Shown here: positions 34,089 to 42,446 of the stretch, piece after piece
Position numbering within the stretch: position 1 is the stretch's first letter
How the letters are laid out: each line of letters begins with the position of its first letter
NCBI GenBank assembly: GCA_041753575.1
Contig: JBGSUA010000115.1
Coordinates: 1-64,000, forward strand
Length of the DNA: 64,000 nucleotides
Reading direction: 5' to 3'
From: CG2-30-51-40 sp041753575
GTDB lineage: Bacteria > Desulfobacterota > DSM-4660 > Desulfatiglandales > Desulfatiglandaceae
The notes under the pieces: model-generated
What the model saw: the letters and a program-made list of their open reading frames with translations, nothing else
Database searches by the model: none
Told to the model about the DNA's origin: nothing
Made by a program: the position numbers and the translations under genes

Positions 34089-34580
34089 CTATTTCAAGAC
34101 CGGTCTGATCCATTTGCGGCCGGTTATTAACAGATACAACGCGACTATGAAATACAGCATCATAAAGCCAAGGTGCGAGATGTCTATGAACATGGTAAAT
34201 CCCGGTGAAAAAACAACGTCAGGAAGATTTTTCAGAACCCTGAAAACGCCTGTTGCGACCACTGCTGACAGAATCCCGATTTGGACAGCTCCAGCCTTTG
34301 TCAGGGTAAAATGTTTTCTTCTTGAAGCCAAAAACTCAGTTGCCGCGTAAGCCATCAGCGCAATTAGAAATATGGCCCCAAGGTAGTGGATATAATGAGT
34401 GCTATAGTAGTCGGCGCTCCAGCTCATGCCAGGGATGCTTGATATGCCGTATCTCTTGAATATCGGCATCTGCCCGAAGCCTGTAAAGGCAAGAATGATA
34501 AGGGTTAAAATATACAAAATCCTTAGCGGCCTTAAACGGCTGGAGGGCGATGCCGCTTCATCAAAACTGCTCCTTTTCAT
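34089..34580 (-). CDS. Four-helix cytochrome b-type membrane subunit
   Basis: 163 aa with four hydrophobic helices. Candidate haem-ligand histidines are in THYIHYLGAIF (helix 2) and DISHLGFMMLYFIV (helix 4). The pattern matches small di-haem cytochrome b subunits of formate dehydrogenase/hydrogenase type enzymes that pass electrons to or from quinone. It overlaps the FeS gene by four bases (ATGA) and follows it, so the two make one module. No catalytic subunit is next to it. Confidence 0.7.
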   Translation of the reverse strand: MKRSSFDEAASPSSRLRPLRILYILTLIILAFTGFGQMPIFKRYGISSIPGMSWSADYYSTHYIHYLGAIFLIALMAYAATEFLASRRKHFTLTKAGAVQIGILSAVVATGVFRVLKNLPDVVFSPGFTMFIDISHLGFMMLYFIVALYLLITGRKWIRPVLK

Positions 34581-35548
34581 TTGCCGTTCTCCCTATCTTT
34601 TCCCGCGAAGCTGACCATCTTGAGTGCCGCCGCGGCCAGCCCCGCAAAGGGAGCTATTATCATAGCCTTGGCAAGGTTATCCGCATGTGCCATGGAGTCT
34701 TCAACCTTCCTAAAGTGAGGTTTCCCGTCTTCCTTTTCTATGGCCTTGTTCAGCTCTTCAAAGGGAACAGGGGAAACATAGATGGTATTGGTTCCTCCGT
34801 TTTCCTCGACCCCGTAAATGTAGCCGCCTATCTCGCGGGCAATCTCTTCTGCCTCCTTCAAGATTTCATCACGGGGGCCGATCTTTTGAACTTTCTCAGG
34901 ACATACCTCTATGCAGGCCGGCAACTCTCCCTTTGCCACCCTTTCATAACAGCGGTCGCACTTATACATCACTCCGTTTCCTGCCAGAGAAGGGAGGATA
35001 TTGAGATACAGCCCAACGCCTGTCTGCCTTTGCGGGATCTTCCACGGGCAGACATCCTTGCATTTTGAGCCTCCAAGGCAGATGTCCGGATCAATGACGC
35101 TTATCCCATTATCAAGCTTTCTAGCCGCCCCCCAGGGGCAGAGATCTGCGCAGGGCGGATTCTGACAGTGCATGCATCTTCTGGGAAATGTCAGTTCCTC
35201 TTTCTTGCCTTTGATAACTACTTGGGCGTGTTGGATGAAAACCCAGTTGTAAGGGGTGAGCCTGTCGGTGACATCCTTTTTGTCCGACCAGTCCGATACC
35301 TTCACGCCTGATGGGTACATCTTTGGATAGGGCTTTGACGGTGTGGGATATTTCTTGGCGTTCACTTCCCTGCAAGCCTCGACGCAGGCCTCACATCCGA
35401 TGCATTTCCTGATATCTATCAGGGTCGCAAGTTCCGTTTTTTTCGCCGCCTTGACGCTCGCAGGGAGCGCCACGGTAGAGGCTGCGGCGGCTCCCGCAGC
35501 CGCAAGCCCCGATTTTAGAAAAGATCTTCTTGATATGCCTTTTTCCAT
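34577..35548 (-). CDS. Tat-exported 4Fe-4S electron-transfer protein (HybA/DmsB-like)
   Basis: 323 aa. A twin-arginine signal (SRRSFLKSGLAAAGAAAAST) is followed by four cysteine clusters: CIGCEACVEAC, CMHCQNPPCADLC, CKDVC and CDRCYERV...CIEVC. A C-terminal hydrophobic helix (APFAGLAAAALKMV) anchors it. This is the periplasmic ferredoxin subunit found with hydrogenases, formate dehydrogenases and DMSO reductase-type enzymes. Here it is coupled only to a cytochrome b. The upstream 600 bp hold repeats, so a lost or distant catalytic subunit is possible. Confidence 0.85.
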   Translation of the reverse strand: MEKGISRRSFLKSGLAAAGAAAASTVALPASVKAAKKTELATLIDIRKCIGCEACVEACREVNAKKYPTPSKPYPKMYPSGVKVSDWSDKKDVTDRLTPYNWVFIQHAQVVIKGKKEELTFPRRCMHCQNPPCADLCPWGAARKLDNGISVIDPDICLGGSKCKDVCPWKIPQRQTGVGLYLNILPSLAGNGVMYKCDRCYERVAKGELPACIEVCPEKVQKIGPRDEILKEAEEIAREIGGYIYGVEENGGTNTIYVSPVPFEELNKAIEKEDGKPHFRKVEDSMAHADNLAKAMIIAPFAGLAAAALKMVSFAGKDRENGK

Positions 35549-35760
35549 GACAAATTCTCCCGGTTTTTAACCAGTAAGATTCACGCCTTCAGAAAAGGTT
35601 TCAGAGATATCGGTTTTCAGCCTAAGGACAATCACCAAAATCCCTTGCGACCACTACCGTAAGGGTGATGCCACAGGATTTCCCGGTTCCGGAATCTGCG
35701 GGTGCGGTCCATGTTTTTGATACCATCGGGCCTTTAGATCTTAACTCCCGCAGTTACGCA

Positions 35761-35913
35761 CTAACCCCCATGCCCTGTTGAGGCACAACGAAGCATGAAA
35801 ATGCCGCATGTCATTCCGGACTCGATCCGGAATCCAGGTCGTAATTCCGGCATAGGCCGGAACAAGGACTGGATAGCGGCGTAGGCCGCTATGACTTTCT
35901 ATTTTCATATAGA
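35761..35913. repeat. Dispersed repeat family B, copy 2
   Basis: Co-linear with 32321-32474 over its whole length, with only small differences. A degraded partial copy of its first 50 bases follows at 35918-35968 (GGGGCAGAACGAGGCATGAA). Confidence 0.85.
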
Positions 35914-36096
35914 TCCTCATGACGGGATGGGGCAGAACGAGGCATGAAAACGCCGTCTTTCATTCAGGTAACCGTTCAGTGGTTCAGGGGTTAAGGTTAA
36001 AGAGGAGTTGAAATTGAACGATTTTAAGCTATTGAGGTCTGATTATTGCCATGTGACTCAACAGGAGGTGCGTGCGATTTCTGGTTCACGCAACTT

Positions 36097-36151
36097 TGAA
36101 CCCGAAACCTGGAACCCCGAACCCCGAACCCCGAATCCCGAACCCCTGAAC
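36097..36151. repeat. GAACCCC simple repeat array
   Basis: About seven imperfect 7-bp units (GAACCCC, GAATCCC, GAAACCT) lie directly upstream of the beta-barrel gene's 3' end. Similar text (AACCTTGAACGTTGAACC) is at 52889. Confidence 0.8.
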
Positions 36152-36174
36152 GCTTACCCCATTTTCATATAAAC

Positions 36175-36933
36175 TCAGAAGGAGAGCCCGACCTCAAGAA
36201 AGGGGCCCCCTGTCCAACTGCTGATCCGCAGCCCTTTTCTGTCGAGCTGGGCGTCTTCGTAGCGATAGCCCGCGGCTATGAAGGCCGGGCCGAGCACGTT
36301 GTACTTGATCCTTCCAAGAAGGTCATAAAAGTAATCCGCTGAGCCAAGGGCGATGAGACGGGCCTCGGCTTCAAGAGAAAGGCCCTTGATGATTTGCAAT
36401 TGGCCCCCCAGGTAGAGCATGGGAAGCGGAACGGTATATTGTTTGGATTCGGAAACGCCGCTTTGGCTGACTTTCACGTCAAGATCAACCAGCTTAAAAT
36501 TCAGGCCGGCGTCAACATTGAGTTTTCCCAGTGTGGCTGTTTTGATGAAAGGTATGCCGTAGTAAAGGGCCAGATCATATTCATTCATCTCAAGCTTGGA
36601 TGAAAGGGGGGTATCCTTTGAAAATATACTGTCTCCGAAAACGAAGTCTCCCGTGCTTGATCCGTCTCCGTCATTTTTGACCTGTGAGAACATGAAATAG
36701 ATATTCGGGATCATAAGAGGCATGTCAGCCTTGATTCTGCCGAATATTCTCACATCATAACCGAGATTGAGATCCTCTTCCAGACTTATGTCGTCCCCTT
36801 TGTATGCAAGGTCTCCCTGTGGTTTTATGTTCCATAGGCCAAGCGCAGCCTCGATGCCTATAGCGGTCACGCTTAAAGGCAGGAATAAAAAGCTCAATAT
36901 CGCAAGGACATACAGGGTCTTTCTAAACTTCAT
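36175..36933 (-). CDS. Outer-membrane beta-barrel protein (TIGR04219-like)
   Basis: 252 aa. Signal peptide MKFRKTLYVLAILSFLFLPLSVTA, then alternating strands, and a C-terminal aromatic end (GPFLEVGLSF). The opening GIEAALGLWNIKPQGDLAYKGDDI matches what I know of the TIGR04219 outer-membrane family, of unknown function. The ATG at 36933 has AAGGAGG eight bases upstream. It is followed, in the reverse direction, by repeats and then the FeS module. It may share transcription with nothing else. Confidence 0.78.
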   Translation of the reverse strand: MKFRKTLYVLAILSFLFLPLSVTAIGIEAALGLWNIKPQGDLAYKGDDISLEEDLNLGYDVRIFGRIKADMPLMIPNIYFMFSQVKNDGDGSSTGDFVFGDSIFSKDTPLSSKLEMNEYDLALYYGIPFIKTATLGKLNVDAGLNFKLVDLDVKVSQSGVSESKQYTVPLPMLYLGGQLQIIKGLSLEAEARLIALGSADYFYDLLGRIKYNVLGPAFIAAGYRYEDAQLDRKGLRISSWTGGPFLEVGLSF

Positions 36934-37021
36934 AGGTCTTTCCTCCTTGATCAAGAGATTCTTCCCGCGCTAAAGCCGTCGGGCGTGGATCTGGAGTCGG
37001 AGCCGTTCAAGATCCCCTTTT

Positions 37022-37285
37022 CTAATTCTGCTTTTCGGCGGGAAGCACCTTCATCAGATAACTAACTATATCCCTGACGAACCTGAATCCCTGGATGGCC
37101 TCATCCGGAATCTGAATGCCATACTGCTCTTCAAATTCAAACACCATCTCAACCGCATCCAGAGAATCCATGCCCAGGTCGTCCACGAGGGATGAATCCA
37201 TGTTAATCTGATCTTTTTCGACGGTACCCTTGTCGGCCAGTACCGCTATAACCTTTTCACTGACCTCTTTTTCTGTATATTCCAT
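37022..37285 (-). CDS. Acyl carrier protein
   Basis: 87 aa, acidic, four-helix ACP. The phosphopantetheine attachment site is Ser41 in DDLGMDSLDAVEMVFEFEE. It holds growing acyl chains as thioesters. It is encoded 28 bp after fabF on the same strand. FabD, FabG and FabH are not in the window, so this may be the housekeeping ACP in a split cluster or a second, pathway-specific ACP. Confidence 0.92.
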   Translation of the reverse strand: MEYTEKEVSEKVIAVLADKGTVEKDQINMDSSLVDDLGMDSLDAVEMVFEFEEQYGIQIPDEAIQGFRFVRDIVSYLMKVLPAEKQN

Positions 37286-37313
37286 AATAAAATGGCATCC
37301 TCTCTTTCCTTAA

Positions 37314-38558
37314 TTATTCATACTTTTTGAAGACAAGACAGGCGTTGACGCTTCCAAACCCGAATCCGTTTGAGAGAACGGTCCTTATTCTCGCGTCCCG
37401 GGGCAAGTTGGGCACATAGTCCAGATCGCATTCAGGATCTTTTGCGTGATAATTGATGGTCGGCGGGATAATCTGATGCTCCAGAGCGCAGCAGCATGCC
37501 ACGGCCTCTATAGCCCCTGCGGCCCCTATTGAGTGCCCGATCATGGACTTGGTTGAAGAGATAGGAATCCTGTAGGCGTCGGCTCCAAAAACCATCTTGA
37601 TGCCGTTTGTCTCAGCTACGTCGTTTGCAACCGTGCTTGTCCCGTGCGCGTTAATATAATCCACGGCGTCAACTCCGGCATCCTTAAGGGCAAGGGCCAT
37701 CGCCTCCGCGGCGTCTTTTCCTCCGGGCTCAGGCACGGCGATGTGATAGGCCCCGCTTGTAAGGGCGTATCCTGCAATTTCAGCATAGATCCTGGCCCTG
37801 CGACGGATGGCGTGTCCCAGTTCCTCCAGCAGAAGGATGGCGCCTCCCTCGCCCATTAAGAAGCCGTCCCTGTCCCGTTCAAACGGCCTGCTTGCTTCCG
37901 AGGGCGAGTTATTCCTCTTGGAGAGGACGTTTCTCATAGCGCAGTAAGCCCCGTAGGTGAATTGTGTGAGGGGTGCCTCGACGCCTCCTGCCAAAATAAT
38001 GTCCGCATCGTCATGCTGTATCTTTCGGAACGCTTCTCCAATACCGTTATTTCCTGAGGCGCACGCGGTTGAAACCACCATGTTGGGGCCCCTAAGACCG
38101 TATTCAATTGCTATATGAGCGGAAACAGCGTTTGGCGTAGCCCTCGGGACACTCATTGGATTAAAACGGAATGTCTCCTTTTTAAAAGCATTGGCAATCT
38201 GTTCCTCATGGAAAAGCGCGCCACCAAGTCCTGATCCGACTACCACCCCCGCCCTTTTCTTATCTTCTCCTTCAAGATCAATGCCACTGTCCTTAATGGC
38301 CATAGCGGCCGCAGCCATGCCGAAGTGGACAAATCGGTCAACCCTCTTTGCCTTCTTCTCCGGCATAAAGTCCTCAGGTCTAAAATCCTTTACCTCCGCG
38401 GCAATCGTGGAATCAAAATGGGAGGCGTCAAAGCATGTGATCGGCCCCGCACCCGACTGTCCCTTGAGATTCGCCTGCCAGAAGGCCTCCACGCCTATCC
38501 CGTTGGCCGCGACTACCCCCAGGCCTGTGACAACAACTCTTCTTCGGTTCAACCCCAT
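37314..38558 (-). CDS. fabF: Beta-ketoacyl-ACP synthase II
   Basis: 414 aa. It elongates acyl-ACP with malonyl-ACP. The catalytic cysteine is in VVSTACASGNNGIG and the two histidines are in NAHGTSTVANDVAET and STKSMIGHSIGAAGAIEA. The C-terminal NGFGFGSVNACLVFKK is typical of KAS II. The ATG at 38558 has GGGAGA upstream. It is paired with the ACP gene downstream. It diverges from the KptA-like gene across 209 bp. Confidence 0.92.
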   Translation of the reverse strand: MGLNRRRVVVTGLGVVAANGIGVEAFWQANLKGQSGAGPITCFDASHFDSTIAAEVKDFRPEDFMPEKKAKRVDRFVHFGMAAAAMAIKDSGIDLEGEDKKRAGVVVGSGLGGALFHEEQIANAFKKETFRFNPMSVPRATPNAVSAHIAIEYGLRGPNMVVSTACASGNNGIGEAFRKIQHDDADIILAGGVEAPLTQFTYGAYCAMRNVLSKRNNSPSEASRPFERDRDGFLMGEGGAILLLEELGHAIRRRARIYAEIAGYALTSGAYHIAVPEPGGKDAAEAMALALKDAGVDAVDYINAHGTSTVANDVAETNGIKMVFGADAYRIPISSTKSMIGHSIGAAGAIEAVACCCALEHQIIPPTINYHAKDPECDLDYVPNLPRDARIRTVLSNGFGFGSVNACLVFKKYE

Positions 38559-38767
38559 ACAATCTCCCTGAAAACGGCAATTAGGTGCAAGAAAAGATCA
38601 TCCACTGAAGGACTTTCATTAAATACTAGAAGAGCAAATCCCGGTCAAGGGATCATTGTGCTTGCATTCCTTTAGGCGCTTTCGTAGCTTGTTGACATGT
38701 GCGACGGATGCATTTTGAGTGATGTTTCTAACGGAATTTGAAAGTCCTTCCAAAGGGGATAGTTTGA

Positions 38768-39523
38768 TTGAGTAAGGCGCAGCAGTTCAGGATAAAGGGC
38801 CTTGCCCGGATCATCTATTATGTCCTTGGAATAAGGCCTGATGAGTTTTGTCTTATCCCGGACAAGGATGGATTTGTGAGCATAAAAGAACTAATTCAGG
38901 CACTGCATGAAGAAGCTGATACGGCCTATGTGCGGGAGTCTCATCTGCGGGAGATATGCTGGAGCAGTGACAGGGAACTCTTTGAAATTGACGGCAACCG
39001 CATCAGGGCAAGTGAGAGACGCTGGGATTTTAAAGAAGTCCCGCTGGATAGCGCTCCCAAGATCCTTTATGCAGCAGTGAGGAAAAAAGCTCACGCCGTT
39101 GCAGTGGAAAAGGGCCTCTTTTCATCAGGCGAAAGGCTTATCGCCCTCTCTCCTGTCAGGGAAACTGCCCTTCGCATGGGCAATAGGCGCGATCCTGATC
39201 CGGTGGTCATCGAGGTCATGGCAGAGACGGGGAGAAGGCATGGGTTGAGGTTTTTCGGATTCGGGTCAATGATACTTTGCAGGGAAATTCCGCCTGAGTT
39301 TATAGCGGGACCGCCTGTGCCACAGGATCATTTGGAGAAGGCAAAGGCCGGGGCAGCGGAGGGGAAAAGGCAGGAGCAACGAACCGCCCAGGCACAGCAG
39401 CAGGCAGGGTCTTTTTTACTTGATCTTGCAAGGGATCCCGACCCTGCAAGAAAGATAAAGGGCAGAAAGCAAAGGGGATGGAAGGAGGATGCGAGGCGAT
39501 TCAGGCGGGATAAGGCAATGTGA
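38768..39523 (+). CDS. Divergent KptA/Tpt1-like RNA 2'-phosphotransferase family protein
   Basis: 251 aa. It aligns with the Tpt1/KptA fold: GLARIIYYVLGIRPDEFCL and DGFVSIKELIQAL (N-terminal lobe), GNRIRASERRWD, then ILYAAVRKKAHAVAVEKGL and DPDPVVIEVMAE (C-terminal ADP-ribosyl-like lobe). KptA normally removes an internal 2'-phosphate using NAD+. However, VLRHKP reads VLGIRP, QGHS reads ERRW, and LYHGT reads LYAAV, so the catalytic and NAD-contact motifs are altered. A basic, Gln-rich tail (about residues 190-251) is extra. It starts at TTG 38768 after AAGGGGA. Its 3' end overlaps mtaB by 23 bp. Confidence 0.65.
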   Translation: MSKAQQFRIKGLARIIYYVLGIRPDEFCLIPDKDGFVSIKELIQALHEEADTAYVRESHLREICWSSDRELFEIDGNRIRASERRWDFKEVPLDSAPKILYAAVRKKAHAVAVEKGLFSSGERLIALSPVRETALRMGNRRDPDPVVIEVMAETGRRHGLRFFGFGSMILCREIPPEFIAGPPVPQDHLEKAKAGAAEGKRQEQRTAQAQQQAGSFLLDLARDPDPARKIKGRKQRGWKEDARRFRRDKAM

Positions 39524-40841
39524 TCTCCTTGCCCATTACCTTCTGACCTTTCAGGCATTCGGCCTTGACCATTCTGGTTTCATCGCGCTTTTCCGGGTCA
39601 AGCGGAACAAAAAGCATAGGGATGTAGTTATCGCTTGTCCCGCGGAGCAGTCCTTCACCTTCCTTATAGCCTCCTTCCGTAATGACTTCAAAAACACCTT
39701 TAAGACAGAGTCTGTGAAAAGCGTCTCTTTTTTCCCTTCCAAGCGCCCTCAACCTTCCCGTCCTTGCCTTAATGTCTGAAGGCTCGACCCTTTCTGAAAA
39801 GGATGCCGCCGGTGTTCCCTTTCTGGGGGAGAAGGGAAAGACGTGAAGATATGTCACGGGCAGGCTCCGGATCAGAGAAAAGGTATTCAGATAGGCCTTT
39901 TCCGATTCGCCTGGAAAGCCGCTCATAACATCCACCCCTATTGCGGAAAATGGAATCCTGGACCGGATCTTCTCTGTAAGGGCCGCAAACTGCCTTACTG
40001 AATAGCGGCGTTTCATTGCCTTAAGTATTCCGTCATCGCCGCTTTGGAGGGGGATATGAAAGTGGCGGCAGATCCAAGGCTCCTCCTTTACCAGTTCTAT
40101 AAGTTCGTCGTCAATCTCTGTAGGTTCGATGGAACTCAATCTGATCCTCAATGGCAACCTTCTATTACCCGCCATTCGCATAAGAGATGCAAGGGATGTC
40201 TTTGGGATGAGATCCATTCCGTATCTTCCAAGGTGTATGCCTGTCAGCACTACTTCACGAACACCCCTCTCCGCCATCTCCTCCATTATGTTCATCGCCT
40301 TATCGGGGCAAAGGCTCCTTGAAGGACCTCTGGCTCTGGGCACGATACAGTAACTGCAGAATGCCTCGCAGCCGTCCTGAACCTTTAGAAACGCCCTTGT
40401 CCTGTCTGGGAAGATCCTTGTCGGCATCTGTTCAAAGGCGTCACCTCGGGAAAATTGAGAGGTCAGATTTCTGCAAGGCCCTATTGCCGCGGCCTCTTTT
40501 ATCAGCAACGGAATGTCTTTCTTGTTCCTGTTTCCTATCAGAAGTCCTATGCCTTCAACCTGAGACACCTCTTCCGGAAAGGCCTGGACATAGCACCCCG
40601 CTGCGGCGACAAGCGCCCCCGTATTCTCCCTTACAGCCTTTCTTATGCTCTGCCGGCTTTGTCTCGATGCCGTGCCGGTTACAGTGCAGGTGTTTATGAT
40701 CACGATGTCGGCACGTTCGCCATCAGGTGCCGGGATAAACCCGTAATCCAGGAGAGACTCGGCCAGGAAAGCGGATTCATACTGGTTGACCTTGCATCCC
40801 AGGGTGATGATCCTGAATGAGGCAGCGCTTCCTTTCTTCAT
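39501..40841 (-). CDS. mtaB: tRNA t6A37 methylthiotransferase
   Basis: 446 aa radical-SAM enzyme that converts t6A37 to ms2t6A37 in ANN-decoding tRNAs. The N-terminal UPF0004 domain has its three cluster cysteines (LGCKVNQYES, NTCTVTG, AGCYVQ). The radical-SAM cysteines are in CEAFCSYCIVP. The C-terminus is a TRAM-like domain. MtaB is chosen over MiaB/RimO by the ITLGCKVNQYES start. The ATG at 40841 overlaps the mnmA stop (ATGA), giving an mnmA-mtaB tRNA-thiolation pair. Confidence 0.9.
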   Translation of the reverse strand: MKKGSAASFRIITLGCKVNQYESAFLAESLLDYGFIPAPDGERADIVIINTCTVTGTASRQSRQSIRKAVRENTGALVAAAGCYVQAFPEEVSQVEGIGLLIGNRNKKDIPLLIKEAAAIGPCRNLTSQFSRGDAFEQMPTRIFPDRTRAFLKVQDGCEAFCSYCIVPRARGPSRSLCPDKAMNIMEEMAERGVREVVLTGIHLGRYGMDLIPKTSLASLMRMAGNRRLPLRIRLSSIEPTEIDDELIELVKEEPWICRHFHIPLQSGDDGILKAMKRRYSVRQFAALTEKIRSRIPFSAIGVDVMSGFPGESEKAYLNTFSLIRSLPVTYLHVFPFSPRKGTPAASFSERVEPSDIKARTGRLRALGREKRDAFHRLCLKGVFEVITEGGYKEGEGLLRGTSDNYIPMLFVPLDPEKRDETRMVKAECLKGQKVMGKEITLPYPA

Positions 40842-42019
40842 GGAGACTGCCTCTCTATCCATGCCCCTCCGATCACGCGGTCGTTTAGGTAACAGACAAG
40901 CGCCTGACCCGGGGTTACGGCCCATTGAGGCTCATCAAACCTGAAATGCACCATTTCCTCAGAGAGTATCTTGAGTGTTCCTGGACAAGCCCTGTGCCTG
41001 TAGCGGATCTGTGCGTCACATCGGATCTCTTTTTCCTTTAGCTCCATCCCAGTCCAGGCCCAGTGGGAGGCGAGGACGTCCCTCCTGAAAAGATCTTCCT
41101 TTTGGCCTACTACCACCAGATTTTCCTCCGGCATAAGCCTCATGACATAAAGAGGTCTTGGCGCGGCAAGACCCAGCCCGTGCCTCTGCCCGATGGTGTA
41201 CCTGTATATCCCGCCGTGCTTTCCAAGGATATGACCTGTCTGGTCAACTATATTTCCCGAAGCCGATGGCGCTGAATCTTCGATAAGAGGGCGATAGCCT
41301 TCCTCTCCAATAAAGCAGATCTCCCTGCTTTCTCCTTGGGGGATATGGGATATCCCTGCCATTTTCCCCATCTCAATTACATCTTTTTTCTTTAAGTTCC
41401 CAAGAGGAAAGACCGTCCTGTTTAACGTGCCGGCAGACAATCGGTGGAGAAAATAGGACTGATCCCTTGTCGGGTCAAATCCCCTGAAAAGGCCTGCTCC
41501 TTTCTCCGGGGCGGCCTTCTTTATTACCGCATAGTGTCCTGTTGAAATGTACTGCAGGCCATGTTCCCTTGAAAAGTCCGACAGCGCTTCAAACTTGATC
41601 CTCTGGTTGCAGACAACGCATGGATTAGGCGTCTTCCCCATCCTGTAGGATGAGACAAAAGTCTTGATCACCTCTCTTTTGAATGCGGCCGAAAGATCAA
41701 CCGTATGAAGCGGTATCCCGATGATCCGGGCGATATCTCTTGCCTGCGTGAGCCTCCTTTCTGCGGTAAAGTCCGCGGCGGGGAGGATTAAGTGAAGTCC
41801 TGTTACAGACCATCCGGAGCGCGACAGAAGCAAGGCAGCAACGGCGCTGTCAATGCCTCCGCTCATGGCCACCGCAGCGGTAAGTGGTTCTGAGTAGTTA
41901 TGTGGCTGATCACAGGAGAGGGGATCTTGAAACCGGGGAAGGTTCCCGGATTCCCCCCCGATATCGTCTATGTGGCTATTATTGAAATGGCGGTTGATTA
42001 CGTGCAGCCCCTTTGTCAA
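40838..42019 (-). CDS. mnmA: tRNA-specific 2-thiouridylase
   Basis: It makes s2U34 in tRNA Lys, Glu and Gln. PP-loop ATP site AVAMSGGIDSAVAALLLS, first catalytic cysteine in TPNPCVVCNQRIKF, second in EICFIGEEGY; C-terminal domain GTPGQALVCY-like (VTPGQALVCYLNDRVIGGAW). The frame begins at TTG 42019, overlapping the previous stop, and gives about 46 residues before the usual start; no internal start with a good ribosome site is seen. It would act on the tRNA-Gln(TTG) at 8.6 kb. Confidence 0.92.
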   Translation of the reverse strand: MTKGLHVINRHFNNSHIDDIGGESGNLPRFQDPLSCDQPHNYSEPLTAAVAMSGGIDSAVAALLLSRSGWSVTGLHLILPAADFTAERRLTQARDIARIIGIPLHTVDLSAAFKREVIKTFVSSYRMGKTPNPCVVCNQRIKFEALSDFSREHGLQYISTGHYAVIKKAAPEKGAGLFRGFDPTRDQSYFLHRLSAGTLNRTVFPLGNLKKKDVIEMGKMAGISHIPQGESREICFIGEEGYRPLIEDSAPSASGNIVDQTGHILGKHGGIYRYTIGQRHGLGLAAPRPLYVMRLMPEENLVVVGQKEDLFRRDVLASHWAWTGMELKEKEIRCDAQIRYRHRACPGTLKILSEEMVHFRFDEPQWAVTPGQALVCYLNDRVIGGAWIERQSP

Positions 42020-42441
42020 TATACAAGGGCCTTATTGAATTTGACTTCCATGGCCTTTGCCGGGCAGGCCGAAACGCAAAGCTCGCATGCGCTGCATTTG
42101 TCTCTGTCAAAGATCACCTCCATTTCAGGCCTCTTCACGGACAGGGCGCCGGTCGGACAAACTGCGGTGCAGGCTCCGCACTGGAAGCATTTCTTATCAT
42201 CGCGCCTTATGTCCTGACCAATGCTGTCAACCTGAATCCCCAGGCTTTTGAGATAACGTATCCCATGCTGAAAGTTGGTCTTGTGGCCGCTGAGTTCCAT
42301 GACCATGAACCCTTCTTCCCTGGGATAGATCGTGGCCTGCATGATATTGAAGGTAAGATCGAATTTTTTTACCAGGCTGTAAACTACCGGCTTATTGGCC
42401 GTTTTTCTTGGAAAGCGAAGCGCAAGCATCTTGGAGTACAT
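42016..42441 (-). CDS. NIL-domain 4Fe-4S ferredoxin
   Basis: 141 aa. The N-terminal NIL domain (LALRFPRKTANKPVVYSLV to about residue 75) is followed by two 4Fe-4S motifs (CFQCGACTAVCP and CSACELCVSACP). NIL/ferredoxin proteins take part in sulfur or electron delivery, for example in the DUF39-type homocysteine pathway of anaerobes. Here it is encoded directly before mnmA with overlapping stop and start, which hints at supply of electrons or sulfur for tRNA thiolation, though this is inference. AGGAGG precedes the ATG. Confidence 0.85.
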   Translation of the reverse strand: MYSKMLALRFPRKTANKPVVYSLVKKFDLTFNIMQATIYPREEGFMVMELSGHKTNFQHGIRYLKSLGIQVDSIGQDIRRDDKKCFQCGACTAVCPTGALSVKRPEMEVIFDRDKCSACELCVSACPAKAMEVKFNKALVY

Positions 42442-42446
42442 CTGTG

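Larger units (their letters stand above)
35549..36174. other. Repeat-rich intergenic region
   Basis: 626 bp without a gene. It holds copy 2 of family B (35761-35913), a degenerate partial third copy (35918-35968), a GAACCCC array (36097-36151), and a GGTTCAGGGGTT segment near 35980 complementary to part of that array. Confidence 0.7.
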
